A stretch of DNA of 64,000 nucleotides from Hippopus hippopus (Eukaryota; Mollusca; Bivalvia; Cardiida; Cardiidae). The notes beneath the pieces are model-generated. The model saw only the letters and a list, made by a program, of their open reading frames with translations, ran no database searches and was not told the origin of the DNA. This document shows positions 10,405-21,549 of this stretch, piece by piece; within the stretch, counting starts at the first letter, position 1; each line of letters begins with the position of its first letter. Position numbers and translations under genes: made by a program. The DNA lies in assembly GCA_946811185.2 (NCBI GenBank), contig OX328105.1, forward strand, positions 32,801,394 through 32,865,393, in the 5' to 3' direction.

Positions 10405-10560
10405 ACCATTAACCTGCTACATAATTTAAATGAAACTTTCAAGCCGAAAGTAAAAAACCGAGCATTGCTATATCAAAGTTATTTCTTTAGACAAAAATAT
10501 TTCCTTATCGTACAGTGCAGATGCAAGATCAGACTGCACAGAACGTGTAAAGAGTTTAAC
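10405..10560. mobile_element. Family B, truncated
   Basis: TTAACCTGCTACATAA, AATGAAACTTTCAAGCC and TTATCGTACAGTGCAGATG match the long B half. One hairpin arm (AAGATCAGACTGCACAGAAC) remains; the second is lost. Confidence 0.65.
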
Positions 10561-10564
10561 CTGG

Positions 10565-11320
10565 GTAGTACTTGGCCTTACAACTCGATTTGGCTCCTTA
10601 GGCTCCTTGGTTACAATTTAAATGTGTAACATCTAATGTAAGAAGTTGTGAAACCCTTTTAATAAGATTGAATATATCGGATCAGCCAGGCATACCGGCT
10701 TCCTTTTACAAAGAGAAACATGGTCCCGTTCTCTGACCTTATCAAACTGGGCTTATATGTCTTGTCCTGTAAACTTTTCTCAACTTGTAGAATGTAAATG
10801 TTAGCTTTGGAAAAATATTGTCGCAACACTATTTTTCATTTAAGTAAGAATACTTTCCTTTTCTTCGGCTGTTCTTTCGTTGTGTGATTCGTGATAACTG
10901 GTCTAACTAAACTTACGAAGTGCTTAATAAGGTAGACTGACAATTTCAGTCACAGCAAAGTACCCAAATATTAGTCTTTTCGAACACCACTTTGTTAAAA
11001 ATATTTCACAAAATATCCTGTCCGTCTGTCTGTCAAGCGTAATGGACAGAATAGTTATATCAGTAATGTAGGAGTCGTATGTTCGAATACATTATCAGCT
11101 GAACTATTACCGAATGTTGATGAACGTTACTGCAACAGGATTCATTTCACTTCACGACTGGATATAGCTTTGACACATTGTTCAAATCGACAGACAGCAA
11201 ATTACTTCGACAAGTGATACTCGTCTTACTGATTAAGAAAATCCCATGAACGTATAGAAGAGATGTCCTTACCACCGTGGTAGGACTGTAAAACGGTTGA
11301 AGGCAATCTAAACCCTCGCC
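10565..11320. other. No recognisable feature
   Basis: Unique AT-rich DNA; no open frame or repeat that I can support. Confidence 0.5.
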
Positions 11321-11378
11321 CCTCTCTCTCTCTCTGTCTCTCCTTCTCCGTCTCTGTCTCTCTCTCTCTCTTTCTCTG
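11321..11378. repeat. (TC)n-rich imperfect microsatellite
   Basis: CTCTCTCTGTCTC interrupted tract. The arginine/glutamate-rich minus-strand frames over it are repeat artefacts. Confidence 0.9.
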
Positions 11379-11827
11379 ACTTCCCGTAAAGCCTGATTCA
11401 ATCATCATTTACAGGTCCGGCCTTTCAAATCTCTTTCCCGGAGCTTTAATGGGATACGAGAAGCATTTTAACAACCTCACGCAAGAAATCAATGCTAGTA
11501 GTACAAAAAAGTAACACCTCTGTGCGTTAACTTAATTAGGACACCGAAACTTTTCCACCTTTTGGCAATTTTCGTCTGTTGATCTTTAATACCATTCAAA
11601 GATTCAAAGTGAAAAATTCCAGATGCAGTCAATTACTGTGTTCACTTTGGTAGCGGCAAACACAAAGATATCAAGGTCTTTTGGTGTTTTATTTCAAATT
11701 GGAGCTTAAAACATTCCGTCAGGCAGACATCTGTACTTTTCATTGCAGAAGACCTTCTTTTAAAACATCGTTATGAAGAAGCATTTTTTTTCCCTTTCGC
11801 CACAGTGTTTTCGGATGTAAAAATATA

Positions 11828-12059
11828 TAATCCTTTACCAAAAAAATCCCGTCATTTAGATGACCCTAAAGGATTTTGGAAACATTGTGAGAAAAGGAGA
11901 AAATACTGGTTACCAGCATGTTCTCTTTTTCCCAAAATGCTGCCTATCCTCGTAATTACAAATTTAATCATTTGAGTGTTCATTATTTATTTTGATTGAT
12001 TTGTCCTCTGCAGATGCTTTCAGTTTAGGCAAGTTTAAAGTTATGCCATGAAGAGTTAA
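11828..12059 (+). mobile_element. Family A MITE
   Basis: TAATCCTTTACCA left end, hairpin GAGAAAATACTGG / CCAGCATGTTCTC with one unpaired change, TTTGTCCTCTGCAGATGCTT and AAGAGTTAA right end. A short A-like fragment may also lie at 11740-11825. Confidence 0.7.
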
Positions 12060-12886
12060 AATTCATGTCGATCGAACATGTTTAAAAGAAAAAACGTTAG
12101 CAAATTCGTCTGTTGCAACTATTTAACTGCTGACTGCTGACGAGATAAACGATTTAGTATCGCACAAGAAATGACAACAATTTCAACTAAAGTAGTTCCA
12201 GAAAATAAGCGCAATGACACAGGAGTGGGGGGATACGTGTAGGTGGTTAACATTTTGGCTGCTGAAAATTGTGGAAAAGTATTGGAACTCTATAAAACTA
12301 AAGGCATGCACATAAATTTACATTTTTTATTCACTTGAATATCTCAGAACTTATCTTACATTTTTTTTACCCCAAAAGGCCGTGACCTTTGCATTATGAT
12401 CTTGCTAAATAACGTCAGGAAAAGTACATGTATTATGTTCTGTATGACAAATAATCTCGGATTTGCAAACCTCTTCGAGGCAAAAGGCTCGAAAGTACAT
12501 GTACAGACTGTTTTACACTAAGAGCTTTAAGGCTCGATGGTGTACGCATGCGCATTGACTCTATGGTAATCGCTATGTGCCAAATACGTTTCACAGAACG
12601 TAGAAGTTATTCATATAAACCCCAAAACAAAGTTGACTCGACGGAACATGTACAGATAATCTCAAGAATGTGTAGCAGTTTTAGTAATTTCTAACTGTTC
12701 TCAAAATTCTGCATTTTCTACCTTGCACCCGAAGAGACAAATTAGCTGTTTAATATTGCATGGTTTTGATACAATCAGGTCGTGTTAACTTCAAAATTTT
12801 AAAGTAATAAGGCTTCTTTCTTGAAATGATATTAGTTACTTGCACAAAAGTTATCCATATCGGCCTTTGCGGTTGAAAAGTCTCGA
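12060..12886. other. No recognisable feature
   Basis: AT-rich unique sequence; no coding frame or repeat identified. Confidence 0.5.
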
Positions 12887-13117
12887 GTCTTTGCCAGATG
12901 ACACACTTTTAGACCGATCCATATCGAAAGTGTTTGCAGACGTCAAACAAAAGATGAATCAAATCATAAGATAGGTCCTTGACAGGATAGAAAATATTGT
13001 TGGAAAATTAGAAAATGCTTGTCACCAGCATGTTCTGCTTTTCCCACAATGTCTTCAAAATGCATTCACCGAATCTCCGAAGGGTCGTTTAAATACGAGA
13101 TTGTGTGGTAAAGAGTT
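12887..13117 (-). mobile_element. Family A MITE, reversed
   Basis: GTCTTTGCCAGATGACACAC left end, hairpin GAAAATGCTTGTCACCAGCA with a damaged right arm, CACAATGTCTTCAAAA, and TGTGTGGTAAAGAGTTAG right end. Confidence 0.7.
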
Positions 13118-13209
13118 AGTCAGTCTCAAGCGCTCTACAAGGTGTGGAAACAATTGGGTTAAATACTCCAAGTTGACTTACACAATTGCACCAAAATACT
13201 ATGGATGAT

Positions 13210-13345
13210 ATCTACCAATCCATCTAGATTCGATTCTAACTCTAAGAATGTCCATCATACTGATTGTGTTCTGTCTCTGCCAATCAGAGGTTTAGTCTTG
13301 GAATTTAGAATGAAGACACTGTGTAGGAATGTCGGTGATTAAGAA
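13210..13345. mobile_element. Family D, diverged
   Basis: CTCTAAGAATGTCC, core CTGCCAATCAGAGGTTTAG, then AGAATGAAGACA and AGGAATGTCGGTGA. The ends are too eroded to place exactly. Confidence 0.4.
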
Positions 13346-13569
13346 ATAACCTTGAAATAATGACGTGGTATTTTCTAATGAACAAAAAAAACTCCATTTA
13401 CGAATCTCAGCAAGTAACTATCATCTCAAGAAAGAAGCGTTATGACTTTCGGAGTTAAATTCGCAGCAGTCATCCGAGAGTTGTGTCCTGTATTATTTCA
13501 TTTTTTGACACTACAAGAGTTAAAGTAGCGGTTGGGACTTTTGTTTTAGTATATCGTGCACATATTAAA

Positions 13570-13582
13570 GGGGGGGGGGGGG
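13570..13582. repeat. Poly(G) tract
   Basis: Thirteen consecutive G on the plus strand in otherwise AT-rich sequence. Confidence 0.95.
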
Positions 13583-13944
13583 TTATTAAGATTTTTATCT
13601 CACGAAACTTCAAAAATGATTCATCACTGAACTAAGTAAGACGATTATAGGGGAACCATCAGTAAAGAAGTAAGACAAATGTAACACGCAATATTTTTTG
13701 TGTATTTCCTTAATGTGCCACTTAGCCTCTTAATATATTCTTAATATTCGCGCCAGGATTTCCCAACGTTGCTGGAATGTCATATGTTCAATGGCACTCA
13801 TCGTTTATGTGGGATCCTATTCGTATAGTCAAACCAGATTTGATGAAACAGACGGAGTCACAGATTGTATAGTGACTAACCTGTCATTTGAACAAAAAAA
13901 TGTGCATCTTTCAATTGCGTGTGATCGCACAGTTTCTTAAGAAT

Positions 13945-14125
13945 AACAATAGCTACCAAAAGTAAACAAAGCAGGTATGAGAATGTAGTTAAATTCATAT
14001 CATATCATTTAAAAGTATGGAAATCATTTTGAACATGACGATCTGTTGAAGGTGTACGGTTGGTCCAAATGTTTGTCGCTGGCAAAGAAATTAATTTCAA
14101 AATTACGTTTAAAGTTACCAGGTCA

Positions 14126-14201
<76 letters not shown>

Positions 14202-14535
14202 ATTGTAACTAAGTTGTATGAACACTTGTATATTTACATTGTAAGGGGAGGGTCGACCTCTAAGTTGTAATAACTTGTGACCCAACCCCATTTACATATA
14301 TATTTCAGGAAAAATAAATATGTTTAAACCAGGCCACTCTATCTTTTGTTTACGTTTTGCCTAATTTTAGAATTTATTTTTCTGTCAGTGGCTAACACTT
14401 AGACCGACTACACAGTAACAGATTGTCATCTTTACAATATTTTTCGAACTTTAAAATGGTAAGATTTGAATTTGAATGCATTTTAACATCTGCATTTTCC
14501 CTCTATTAGGCCTTTATGTTTGCAAGGGAAAAGTA
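13945..14535. mobile_element. Family E with expanded centre
   Basis: Left arm from ATAGCTACCAAAAGTAAACA through GGTCCAAATGTTTGTCGCTG. Right arm from ATTTTTCTGTCAGTGGCTAA to CTATTAGGCCTTTATG. Other copies have only ~60 bp at the centre. Here a (CT)n tract and ~130 bp of unrelated sequence (14198-14330) separate the arms. Confidence 0.75.
14129..14197. repeat. (TC)34 microsatellite at the palindrome centre
   Basis: Uninterrupted TC run of ~69 bp placed at the loop of the family E palindrome. No other E copy in the window has it. Confidence 0.98.
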
Positions 14536-14889
14536 TATTTTGTAATATCTGTAAGTGTTAAATATAAGTAACAAAAACAAAACTGGCAGCAAAAAAATCT
14601 GTAAAAGCCCCTTTAAAACTGGAGTGGTCCAAGAGAAAAAGATGTACTTTATAATTAGTATATCAATTGCTTCAAGACTATAAAGGCTTTATACATGTAG
14701 CTATAGATCTACTATTTTTTTAAAGACTGAGAAATAAGTAGCTTTTTATACTCTTTACACATTAATTATTTAAAGTGTAATTTTGGATTATTTTTGTCTA
14801 ACCTTTTTCGAGGTATTCAAAAAAGAAACAAACATTTTTAAAAGTTGCAAAAAAGTTACACCGGACATTCACCCTTACGCTACCTACTG

Positions 14890-14970
14890 CGACTCAAGGA
14901 CCTTTTGCGGACAGTGTAAATCAAGATCAGACTGCACACTGTCCGATAGCTGCCCCCCCCCCAAAAAAAA
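14890..14970. mobile_element. Family B fragment next to poly(C)/poly(A)
   Basis: GCGGACAGTGTAAATCAAGA and TCAGACTGCACACTGTCCGA: the second arm is deleted so the outer stem closes directly. A run of ten C and then nine A follows (14953-14971). Confidence 0.6.
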
Positions 14971-15298
14971 ACATACTTTTAAAATAGCAAAAGTTTTGTT
15001 TTTATCGGCTTTAAAGTTTCATTTCATTTATTTAGGCGGTCAAGGTTTAATGGAAAGAATTAAAGGCATATTCTCACGTAATAAAACACGCATTTAAAAA
15101 GAAAACATAAAACAGATGGAAAAAGTTGCAAATGACAAACAGAAGGTCGAAAGACCATAGTGTTAATTTGTAAGGGAATTCCTCGAACATCACTATGAGA
15201 TTTCGGAAGGGTCGTTATTGAATTGCCAAATCGCTAAGGTATAATTTACGCAAATTATACACCGATCTTCCAATACATTATCTTGTCATGGTAAACGT

Positions 15299-15690
15299 AT
15301 TTACCCTTCACCAGACGACAAAATTTAGACGTGTCTAAAATTCAAAGCACCTGCAGACGACAAACTAAATATGGTCCAAATGATAGGATTCATCTCTGAA
15401 AGGAAACATAGCAGGAAAAGCAGAAACAGCTGGTTACAAGCAGTTTCTCCCTCTTTTCCCACTTAGGTTTCAAAAGGCAATATTCGTCAAGGTCATTTTA
15501 AGTGGGGATTGATTTTTTAGAAAATGTTCAAGCCATTATCCAAATACGGCCATTTTTTGCAGACAATTTACTGTTGTACAGACAGTGTAGAACAAAAAAT
15601 CAACCTACATGTGTTGTGCCCTCTGATCTTGACCTAGATCTATAATGGCAGCAAAATCATGTTGAGTCGCGTTGAGCGGTTTAAGGGGTT
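15299..15690 (-). mobile_element. Family A copy followed by family B copy
   Basis: A (15299-15503): TTTACCCTTCACCAGACGAC, hairpin AAACAGCTGGTTACAAGCAG / TTTCTCC, GTCAAGGTCATTTTAA. B (about 15540-15690): GACAGTGTAGAAC...TCTGATCTTGACC and GCGTTGAGCGGTTTAAGG. Both are moderately diverged. Confidence 0.6.
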
Positions 15691-16040
15691 TTGACTTTTG
15701 CTTCGCTAGTTTTTGCAAGTTTACATGCTGATGAAAATCGCCCTGGCATTAAATCCTAGTTTTTTGAAAAGTAAGACGTCATTTGAAAATTGATAAAAAT
15801 GCCACCACGTCGATGATTTATTGTCATTTAATTCGAGCAAATCTTCCCTTCATGTGACTCTATGCAAAACTCTGTCACTCACTCACTCACTCAGCTTCTT
15901 AAGGTATTTGATAGACTTCTGGGAGTGTCACATGATCAAGAACAAGCGTCGATTACGAGGATAGTACGATGACGTCATATCTGATGTAATAGAAATAGAC
16001 GGAGTTACTGATTGCAAAACGACCATCCCGTTCTTAATTA

Positions 16041-16246
16041 CTTAACCTGCTAAATAAGTGAAATGAAACTTTCAAGCCCATAGTAATACACCTAATAATG
16101 CTATTTCAGCGTTATTTTTGGGGAAAAATATCCCCTCATCAGACAGTGTAAATCAAAGATCAAATTGCACGTTCTGTGCATTCTGATCTTCAACTACACT
16201 GTCAGCAACAGTTCAGCGAGTCGCGCTTATCAGCCTAAGGGTTACA
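16041..16246. mobile_element. Family B MITE, long form
   Basis: TTAACCTGCTAAATAAGTG at the left, AATGAAACTTTCAAGCCC, hairpin AAAGATCAAATTGCACG / TGCATTCTGATCTTC, and CGCGCTTATCAGCCTAAGGG at the right. Same layout as the copy at 25.0 kb. Confidence 0.8.
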
Positions 16247-16404
16247 GGCCCAATGCACCTATTCGCTGAATGTAATCGCCTAGTTTCTATACGATTGCAA
16301 GAAAAAATGTATCTCGTGGTATCTATCGGTGTTTTTTACATGAAGTTTTGATTTACGGTATAAAAACATAAATAGCCCTCTTTAAGACATGGATGAAACG
16401 CATT

Positions 16405-16716
16405 CAGGTTCGTTTGTTTGTGTGGTGTTTCACGCTGTTCTCACATTCATTTCAATTCTACTGCGGCGGCTAACAGATCTATCTATGTGTCCCTGAAATT
16501 TATTTTGCCAGTACTTTACACAACATCCTTTCCTAGCTACTGATTGCTTTCCAACATTTAAACGTTGAAACAATGATCAGCGGTGACAGAGGAATGCGAC
16601 CTGTAGCCATGATATTATAAATCTTCGGAAAGAATTTTGCCGGACTGAAACCCGAACTAGTGACCCATGAACTTCAAGCCATGTGCGTTACCGACTGAGC
16701 TACCTCGCCCTGAAAA
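16405..16716 (-). mobile_element. tRNA-derived SINE
   Basis: Minus strand: a head AGGGCGAGGTAGCTCAGTCG (A box) with a B-box-like GTTCGGGTTTC, then AAAATTCTTTCCGAAG. The body includes complements of ACTGATTGCTTTCCAAC and GCGGCGGCTAACAG. A Pol III promoter of this kind would drive it if it were intact; the body is diverged. Confidence 0.65.
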
Positions 16717-16732
16717 ACAATTCATATGAGTA

Positions 16733-17015
16733 TGAGCCATGCTCTTGCAAAGGGGGGGGGGGGGTTAAAGGTATAGATCTTTGTGATGCAGGTTGACAAG
16801 CGAGTCAGCTTATAATTATGAATCCATAAAATGAAGTTTGTCATACATCCGGCTGAATTATAACGTAGAATAGTCCTTTGACAAGCAGACAATTTACAAA
16901 TAGCAAAAGGTTTCGGCCCATGTCAGCCTTCGCGGACTGCGCAGGCTGACATGGATCGATGCTTTTTGCAGATGCACCAGTAAAGCCCCACTTTTCACAG
17001 AGCATGACTCTTAAA
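16733..17015 (+). mobile_element. Family C MITE with poly(G) tract
   Basis: TGAGCCATGCTCTTGCAAA then 13 G (16752-16764) where other copies have GGGGG. Hairpin CATGTCAGCCTTCGCGGA / GCGCAGGCTGACATGG. Right end CACAGAGCATGACTC. Confidence 0.8.
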
Positions 17016-17464
17016 TAATCGTAAAGCATGACTTTCTTTACGAAAGACAGACGTCATGTAGAAACTAGACAACCCCCATGACCAGGCGAAGCTTCGCGTG
17101 CTTGAACTGAGAAAATACAATCTTCTGATGAATGCAAAATAATTGGACTCATTTATCGATCTAAAATTTCATAACCGCTTGACCTTTTAGTACAGTATCC
17201 TTTGTATTGCAAGATTGCTTCGAGAACTCTGCTACAGAAATGTTCGTACAGGGTGTCCCAGAAAATATGTCCCAAATCTAAAACATGTTAAAATCAAAAC
17301 AAATACTAAGAACATGAAAAATGATAAATATCCACTCTGAGGTATATCTGAAGATTTTGTGTTTTCTTTCATAAGATAGGCTTAAATCACATGTGCAAAA
17401 TGAACACCCCATTTCTCCTTTCAAAGTATCATGTGACGTCAAACGTTTTCCACGACGTTTCGGT

Positions 17465-17520
17465 TTCTAATGTCTCCTTTATTCACCAGACCTGAGCCCT
17501 CTGGACTTTTTCCAGTAGAG
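17465..17520 (+). pseudogene. Transposase remnant (SPDLSPLDFF motif)
   Basis: The frame with TATTCACCAGAC reads YSPDLSPLDFFQ and then a stop. SPDLSPLDFF surrounds the last catalytic acid in several Tc1/mariner-superfamily transposases. The N-terminal three quarters are absent, so it is a fossil. Confidence 0.65.
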
Positions 17521-17531
17521 CTAGATAAAGG

Positions 17532-18292
17532 ATTATTATATTGCAAAAACTTTCTCGTGATCTGGTTGGATAATGTGCCCCGAACATTTATTCCTGTACA
17601 CTGGCAAAATCCACGTAAAAGCAGTTTCCCCCTTCGGGAGACCCGTATACATAACTACACTTTCAACAAAACATCCAAAATGGCGGCGGCGGTCGATACG
17701 AACCGCCCAAAAGACGAACATACTAAGCAACCTGCGCCATATTATTACTCGTTTCCCTTGATGTTGGTCGTGAAAGTGGAAAGAATGGATCATTTTTTAA
17801 GATAAATGAATATAGTTAGATCTACATGTATTATCGTTTGCTGTCATTCTAAAACAAATACACGGGGTTAAAACGAGGCATCCCTTCGTCAGGCAAGCAA
17901 ATAGGTGTCGAAACTCATACATTGTAACGTTAAAAAGATAACCGAATAGTCGTTTGAGGCAATAAATGGTCGTTTACTTTTGCCAAAAAAATCATTAAAA
18001 TGCATAATTATTTACCTTGAAGTTGTTTTAATCCATGTTTGAATAAAAATACGTCGAATGTTTATCGTCCTGACATCATCGAGTGTATGCATCAAACTAC
18101 ACGTTTTACCAAGGTTTCAGTGACGTCAGTTCTCAGTGACGTCAGTTTTCATTGAATTGGGGCACCCAGAAGGAAAATTCTATTTCGTCGGTGTACTCAA
18201 TTCGTGGGACTTGTGCCTTCGGCTCGGGGCGACGTGATTCGCCACAGTCGTGAACAAGTTTCAAAGTTCCCTGCCACCTGAACGTATATAGT
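17532..18292 (+). mobile_element. Family F copy 1
   Basis: Aligns with 22127-23000 and with the reverse of 28541-29362. It carries CCAAAATGGCGGCGG (YY1-like) near 17678, two TGACGTCA sites (CRE-like) at 18121-18147 and the terminal segment GATTCGCCACAGTCGTGAAC...CCTGCCACCTGAACGTA. No coding sequence. It interrupts the transposase remains on either side. Confidence 0.8.
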
Positions 18293-18329
18293 ATATACAC
18301 CATACAGCCTGTAACACTTTGTCACCTAA

Positions 18330-18397
18330 AAACTCAATCTACCATGAGATGAGGAAGATTCCGCAGAGCACATACAGAATGTCGTGGATAATTTTTG
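18330..18397 (+). pseudogene. Transposase C-terminal scrap
   Basis: One frame reads DEEDSAEHIQNVVDNF then a stop, similar to the EDIPQ..IQNVVDNF-type C-terminus that follows the SPDLSPLDFF motif in related transposases. It lies beyond the F insertion and just before the right terminal repeat. Confidence 0.5.
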
Positions 18398-18579
18398 ACG
18401 TCACGTTAAACTTTAATTGGAGAAAAGGGGTGGTCAACTGAAACACGTGATTTCTATCTTGTGAAAGAAAACACGGTGCAAGAAAATATCTTAACTTCTG
18501 CCGCTCAAAAGTAGCCAGCGGAAAATGTCTATATTAAATACGTGTGTTGAGAAATCAAGCATATTTTCTGCTCCAGTTT

Positions 18580-19175
18580 TTTTTTTTTTCAAATGATGAT
18601 TTCAAAAATAATTTACAGAGAAAAAACCGTTGCTTACTGCAAATCTTTGTATAAAATTCTACATAAAGATGAACGGAAAATTTCAATTTGTGCAGGATTT
18701 TTCACAGACTTTAACAATAACAAAAAAAAAAAATCGCCACCATGCTGGGCTTATACCGAGCCTATTTCCCTGGCCTAAAAGGACTGTATTTACAAATGAC
18801 TGCGGCATAGGTTATATGCTAGCTAACCATAGATGATTAACCATACCAGTAAGCGTTCCTTTGAATTGTTCAGGTGGAAGTAAATGCGGCCTCTTTGGGG
18901 TTACCAATTGTTTAACTTTTCGCCAACGAATCGAAATCCCCTTTGAAGTTTTTTTTTTTTTCTTTAAATGAAAGCAGACATACGGAAAACTTTCATTTCA
19001 TTTGCACAATGTATTTACACCATGCCACCAAAAAAGAACCGAGTGACTTTTAACACGACCTCTCTGATTGATTGAGTCATAGTTAGCGATGCTGGATTTC
19101 GAAATCGAAACAAAAATCGGTTGTCATGAAATACTAGTATTTTTTCCGAAAACCCAATGAAAGCGATGGCGTTCA
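18580..19175. other. No recognisable feature
   Basis: Contains poly(T) at 18579-18589, poly(A) at 18722-18732 and T-rich tracts but no gene or window-shared repeat. Confidence 0.5.
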
Positions 19176-19177
19176 CG

Positions 19178-19305
19178 GTCCGTGTACACCAACCATTCTT
19201 AAGAATGTTCTCAGTCTTATTCTCCAGAATTTTCTAAATGCAAAAAGAACACAACTTCTGATTGGCTAAACTGTCCATAAGAGTGGTTAGTGAATACGGA
19301 CCAAG
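19178..19305. mobile_element. Family D, partial
   Basis: Left arm GTACACCAACCATTCTTAAG and TTCTGATTGGCTAAACTG are intact. Most of the right arm is deleted, leaving GAGTGGTTAGTGAATACGGA. Confidence 0.7.
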
Positions 19306-19309
19306 ATCC

Positions 19310-19752
19310 AGCATAATGATCCATACTTCAGTTACATTGATGTAGGCCCGTGACTGCTACCCAAGTGTAATAAATGTCGTTTGGTACGAAGGCGACGGCA
19401 GTTAACACGATCTGCTGGCACGCGAACTTGTAATTGGCAAAAAAACGACAAATATGGAAATTAGAAACACACATTTCAAAAGCTGTTACCTTCGTGACAA
19501 ATAAATGAGCCCGATCGCTTTGTAGGAGATTTATATCCTTCACCGAACAACCTCGGCCTTGTTTGAACGACTCTGGAGAAGGCTTTTGGAAAAACAAGTT
19601 ATTGCGTTGAAATAATATCACCCGCTGAAATAGAACTTTTTTGATAGATACACATAAGAGGCATTGTGTTTTGCATGTATACGTCGCCTTTTTGTTATTG
19701 GTCCATAATAAAATCATACATTAAGCCCCCTTTTTTCATGACATGGCTTTTT
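19310..19752. other. Unassigned, with A-like and C-like scraps
   Basis: A 129-codon minus-strand open frame (19328-19717) is the longest in this part. It has no recognisable domain and overlaps an A-like scrap (GAGAAGGCTTTTGGAAAAAC), so I do not call a gene. ATTAAGCCCCCTTTTTTCATG at 19720-19745 looks like a C terminus. Confidence 0.4.
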
Positions 19753-19924
19753 ATTTAATAAAAACAAATAATGACTGTCTGTGGCTTATGATAAACAATA
19801 TAAATATTCAGTTCCATAAAAGTTTCCAGTAGTTAAAGAGATATTGTCCATAAGGGAAATACACATCATCAAGCCCCCTTTTTCCTTCACACGGCGAAAG
19901 ATTTTCTAAAAAAATATATCGGTG

Positions 19925-20128
19925 AACTATCATAAGGAACACATGTTTGAAGGTTTATCAATATTCGCCAAGGATTTTAGAAGATATCTGTCCGGTCGTA
20001 TGGACGGACAGACGGACGAACAACGCAAAAACTATATCCCCCCCCCCTCCGAAACTCGGGATTATTATATGAAAAGGAGAAAATCCTGGTTTGCAACATT
20101 TTCGTCTTAACCCACAATGCTTTATATA
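19925..20128 (+). mobile_element. Pearl-like 3' tail fused to family A fragment
   Basis: GGACGGACAGACGGACGAAC then CAAAAACTATATCC and a C-run resemble the 3' end of the pearl-like element at 33.7 kb. From 20070 the sequence is an A hairpin remnant (AAAAGGAGAAAATCCTGG). Confidence 0.5.
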
Positions 20129-20189
20129 TTTCAAGCAAAGAAATCATGGTTTTATTATTTTGTTATCAATCCATGGATTGCGTAATACG

Positions 20190-20300
20190 AGTAAATTTAC
20201 TTTTTGGTGACAGAGTAGATTAGAATCAGAACGCATCACATGCAACATGCAGTCCGATATTTATCTACGATTTCCCATCAGGTGAGATTTTTTTTCAGCA
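20190..20300. mobile_element. Family B fragment, weak
   Basis: GTGACAGAGTAGATTAGAATCAG, then TGCAGTCCGATATTTATC and TTTCCCATCAGGTG fit a heavily mutated B hairpin. Confidence 0.35.
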
Positions 20301-20366
20301 AGAAGAACTAACGTCTATATTGCATCAATAAAATATGCATTTTATAAAACATGTTGATTGCTCTCA

Positions 20367-20436
20367 GCGAGAGAGAGAGAGATAAAGACAGACAGACAGA
20401 GAGAGAGAGAAATAGACAGACAGACAGACAGACACA
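20367..20436. repeat. (GA)n/(GACA)n microsatellite
   Basis: GAGAGAGAGAGAGATAAAGA followed by GACAGACAGAC and a second GA run and GACA run. Confidence 0.95.
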
Positions 20437-20582
20437 GAGTTTTGGAACAAGAAACATTGTCTAGACTTACGAAGAAGAAATTCAACACGTGATAGGAAAT
20501 CATTAGGTAATGAGAGACGTAAATCAAATTAATCCTTTTCCAATTGATCACCTATTTTGACGACCGTAGAGGACTATCTTTT

Positions 20583-20763
20583 ACAAACATTTTGGAAATT
20601 GGGGGGAATATGATGGAAACCAGTACTGCTCCTTTTTCTGCGATTGTTCTTACCTTTTCTGAGACAGGACTGGTAGCATCATTAGGGTCTCATTTTAATG
20701 TATCGTCTGCAAATGCTTTCAATAAAGACGAGCCCAAAATGTTGTTGTCTGGTAAAGAGTTAA
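20583..20763 (+). mobile_element. Family A MITE, diverged hairpin
   Basis: Right end is good (GTCTGCAAATGCTTTCAATA, GTCTGGTAAAGAGTTAA). The hairpin is degraded (GGAAACCAGTACTGCTCC). Confidence 0.6.
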
Positions 20764-21084
20764 CGTCATCAGCTAGGTACTTCAAGAAAATTGGTAGTGC
20801 TCTTAAGCACAGGCTAATTTCTGCAAATTACCCGCTTTCATTAAAACTTGTTCAACTCCGAACTGCTTGGTAAATACAAGGGAGTGTTTTGCAATCAGAA
20901 TTTTTCTATTTGAAAAAAAAAAAGCCAGCGATTAGTTTCTAGTGTACCCGTTTCTCGCTGCCTTATCTGCTGTTTACAGTCATAGAGGCTGTATTTTCAA
21001 TTATATATCACGGCGTCCGGGTCCCTTGTCCGTGCATTCTACCCGTGCAACTCTGTCTTGGCCTCGTGCGTTTGTTTGCTTCTA

Positions 21085-21225
21085 TGGTATTTAATGCCGT
21101 TTTCAACAGTATTTCAGTTATATTGCCGCTACAAGGGCACCTATCCATGCTTTCCAGGTGTTTCTTCCACCAGTACTTCGCACAATACTACCAGTAGTAT
21201 TCTTCCCAAGCCACTGGCGGGTGGC
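21085..21225 (-). mobile_element. SINE body fragment
   Basis: TTTAATGCCGTTTTCAACAG, CAGTTATATTGCCGCTACAA and GGCACCTATCCATGC match the tail side of minus-strand SINEs at 33.0 and 47.5 kb. The tRNA-like head is missing. Confidence 0.5.
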
Positions 21226-21549
21226 TCTGTGCAGTTTTCCCTCCTAACAAAACCACGCCCCACTCTGTCTTGGCCTTTACTGTTTTCCCTTTAAACAAAA
21301 CAAAAGTTGTTGCTGTTTTACAGCAACGAGGAATGAATAAATATTGTTTGCAGATTCGCCTTTTTTCCGATGACCAAAAGTTGATCACCCACTGCGGTTG
21401 AAATTGTATTTTTCGCAACGAAATCTAGTTTAATCCCCCTTCAAGCAATGGCATAAGAATGCAACCGGTGTGGGATGACACTAATTCATTGGTCCCAAAC
21501 AAGATACCCGAGAGATTATGCCATGTTGATTGCCACGGGGGGCACACAG

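Larger units (their letters stand above)
17249..18576 (+). mobile_element. Decayed Tc1/mariner-superfamily transposon hosting family F
   Basis: Starts with CAGGGTGTCCCAGAAAATAT after TA. A ~200-bp left terminal region (17249-17460) is inverted at about 18390-18576. Paired landmarks are GTGACGTCAAACG/TTTGACGTCACG, AACACCCCATTTCTCC/GGAGAAAAGGGGTGG and TGTTTTCTTTCATAAGAT/ATCTTGTGAAAGAAAACA, and the far end reads CATATTTTCTGCTCCAG. Between them lie two transposase scraps and an inserted F element. The CAGGGTG TIR, TA flank and SPDLSPLDFF motif fit an IS630/Tc1-mariner-type element. Most of the transposase is deleted. Confidence 0.7.

Noticed and set aside
11147..11408. Arg/Glu-rich minus-strand frames
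   Set aside because: They are produced by the (TC)n tract, with no coding support outside it.
17470..17805. 111-codon frame starting MSPLF
   Set aside because: It crosses a transposase scrap in the wrong frame and then family F; not a gene.
19328..19717. 129-codon minus-strand open frame, among the longest in the window
   Set aside because: It overlaps an A-like scrap, has no recognisable domain and its composition matches the AT-rich background.
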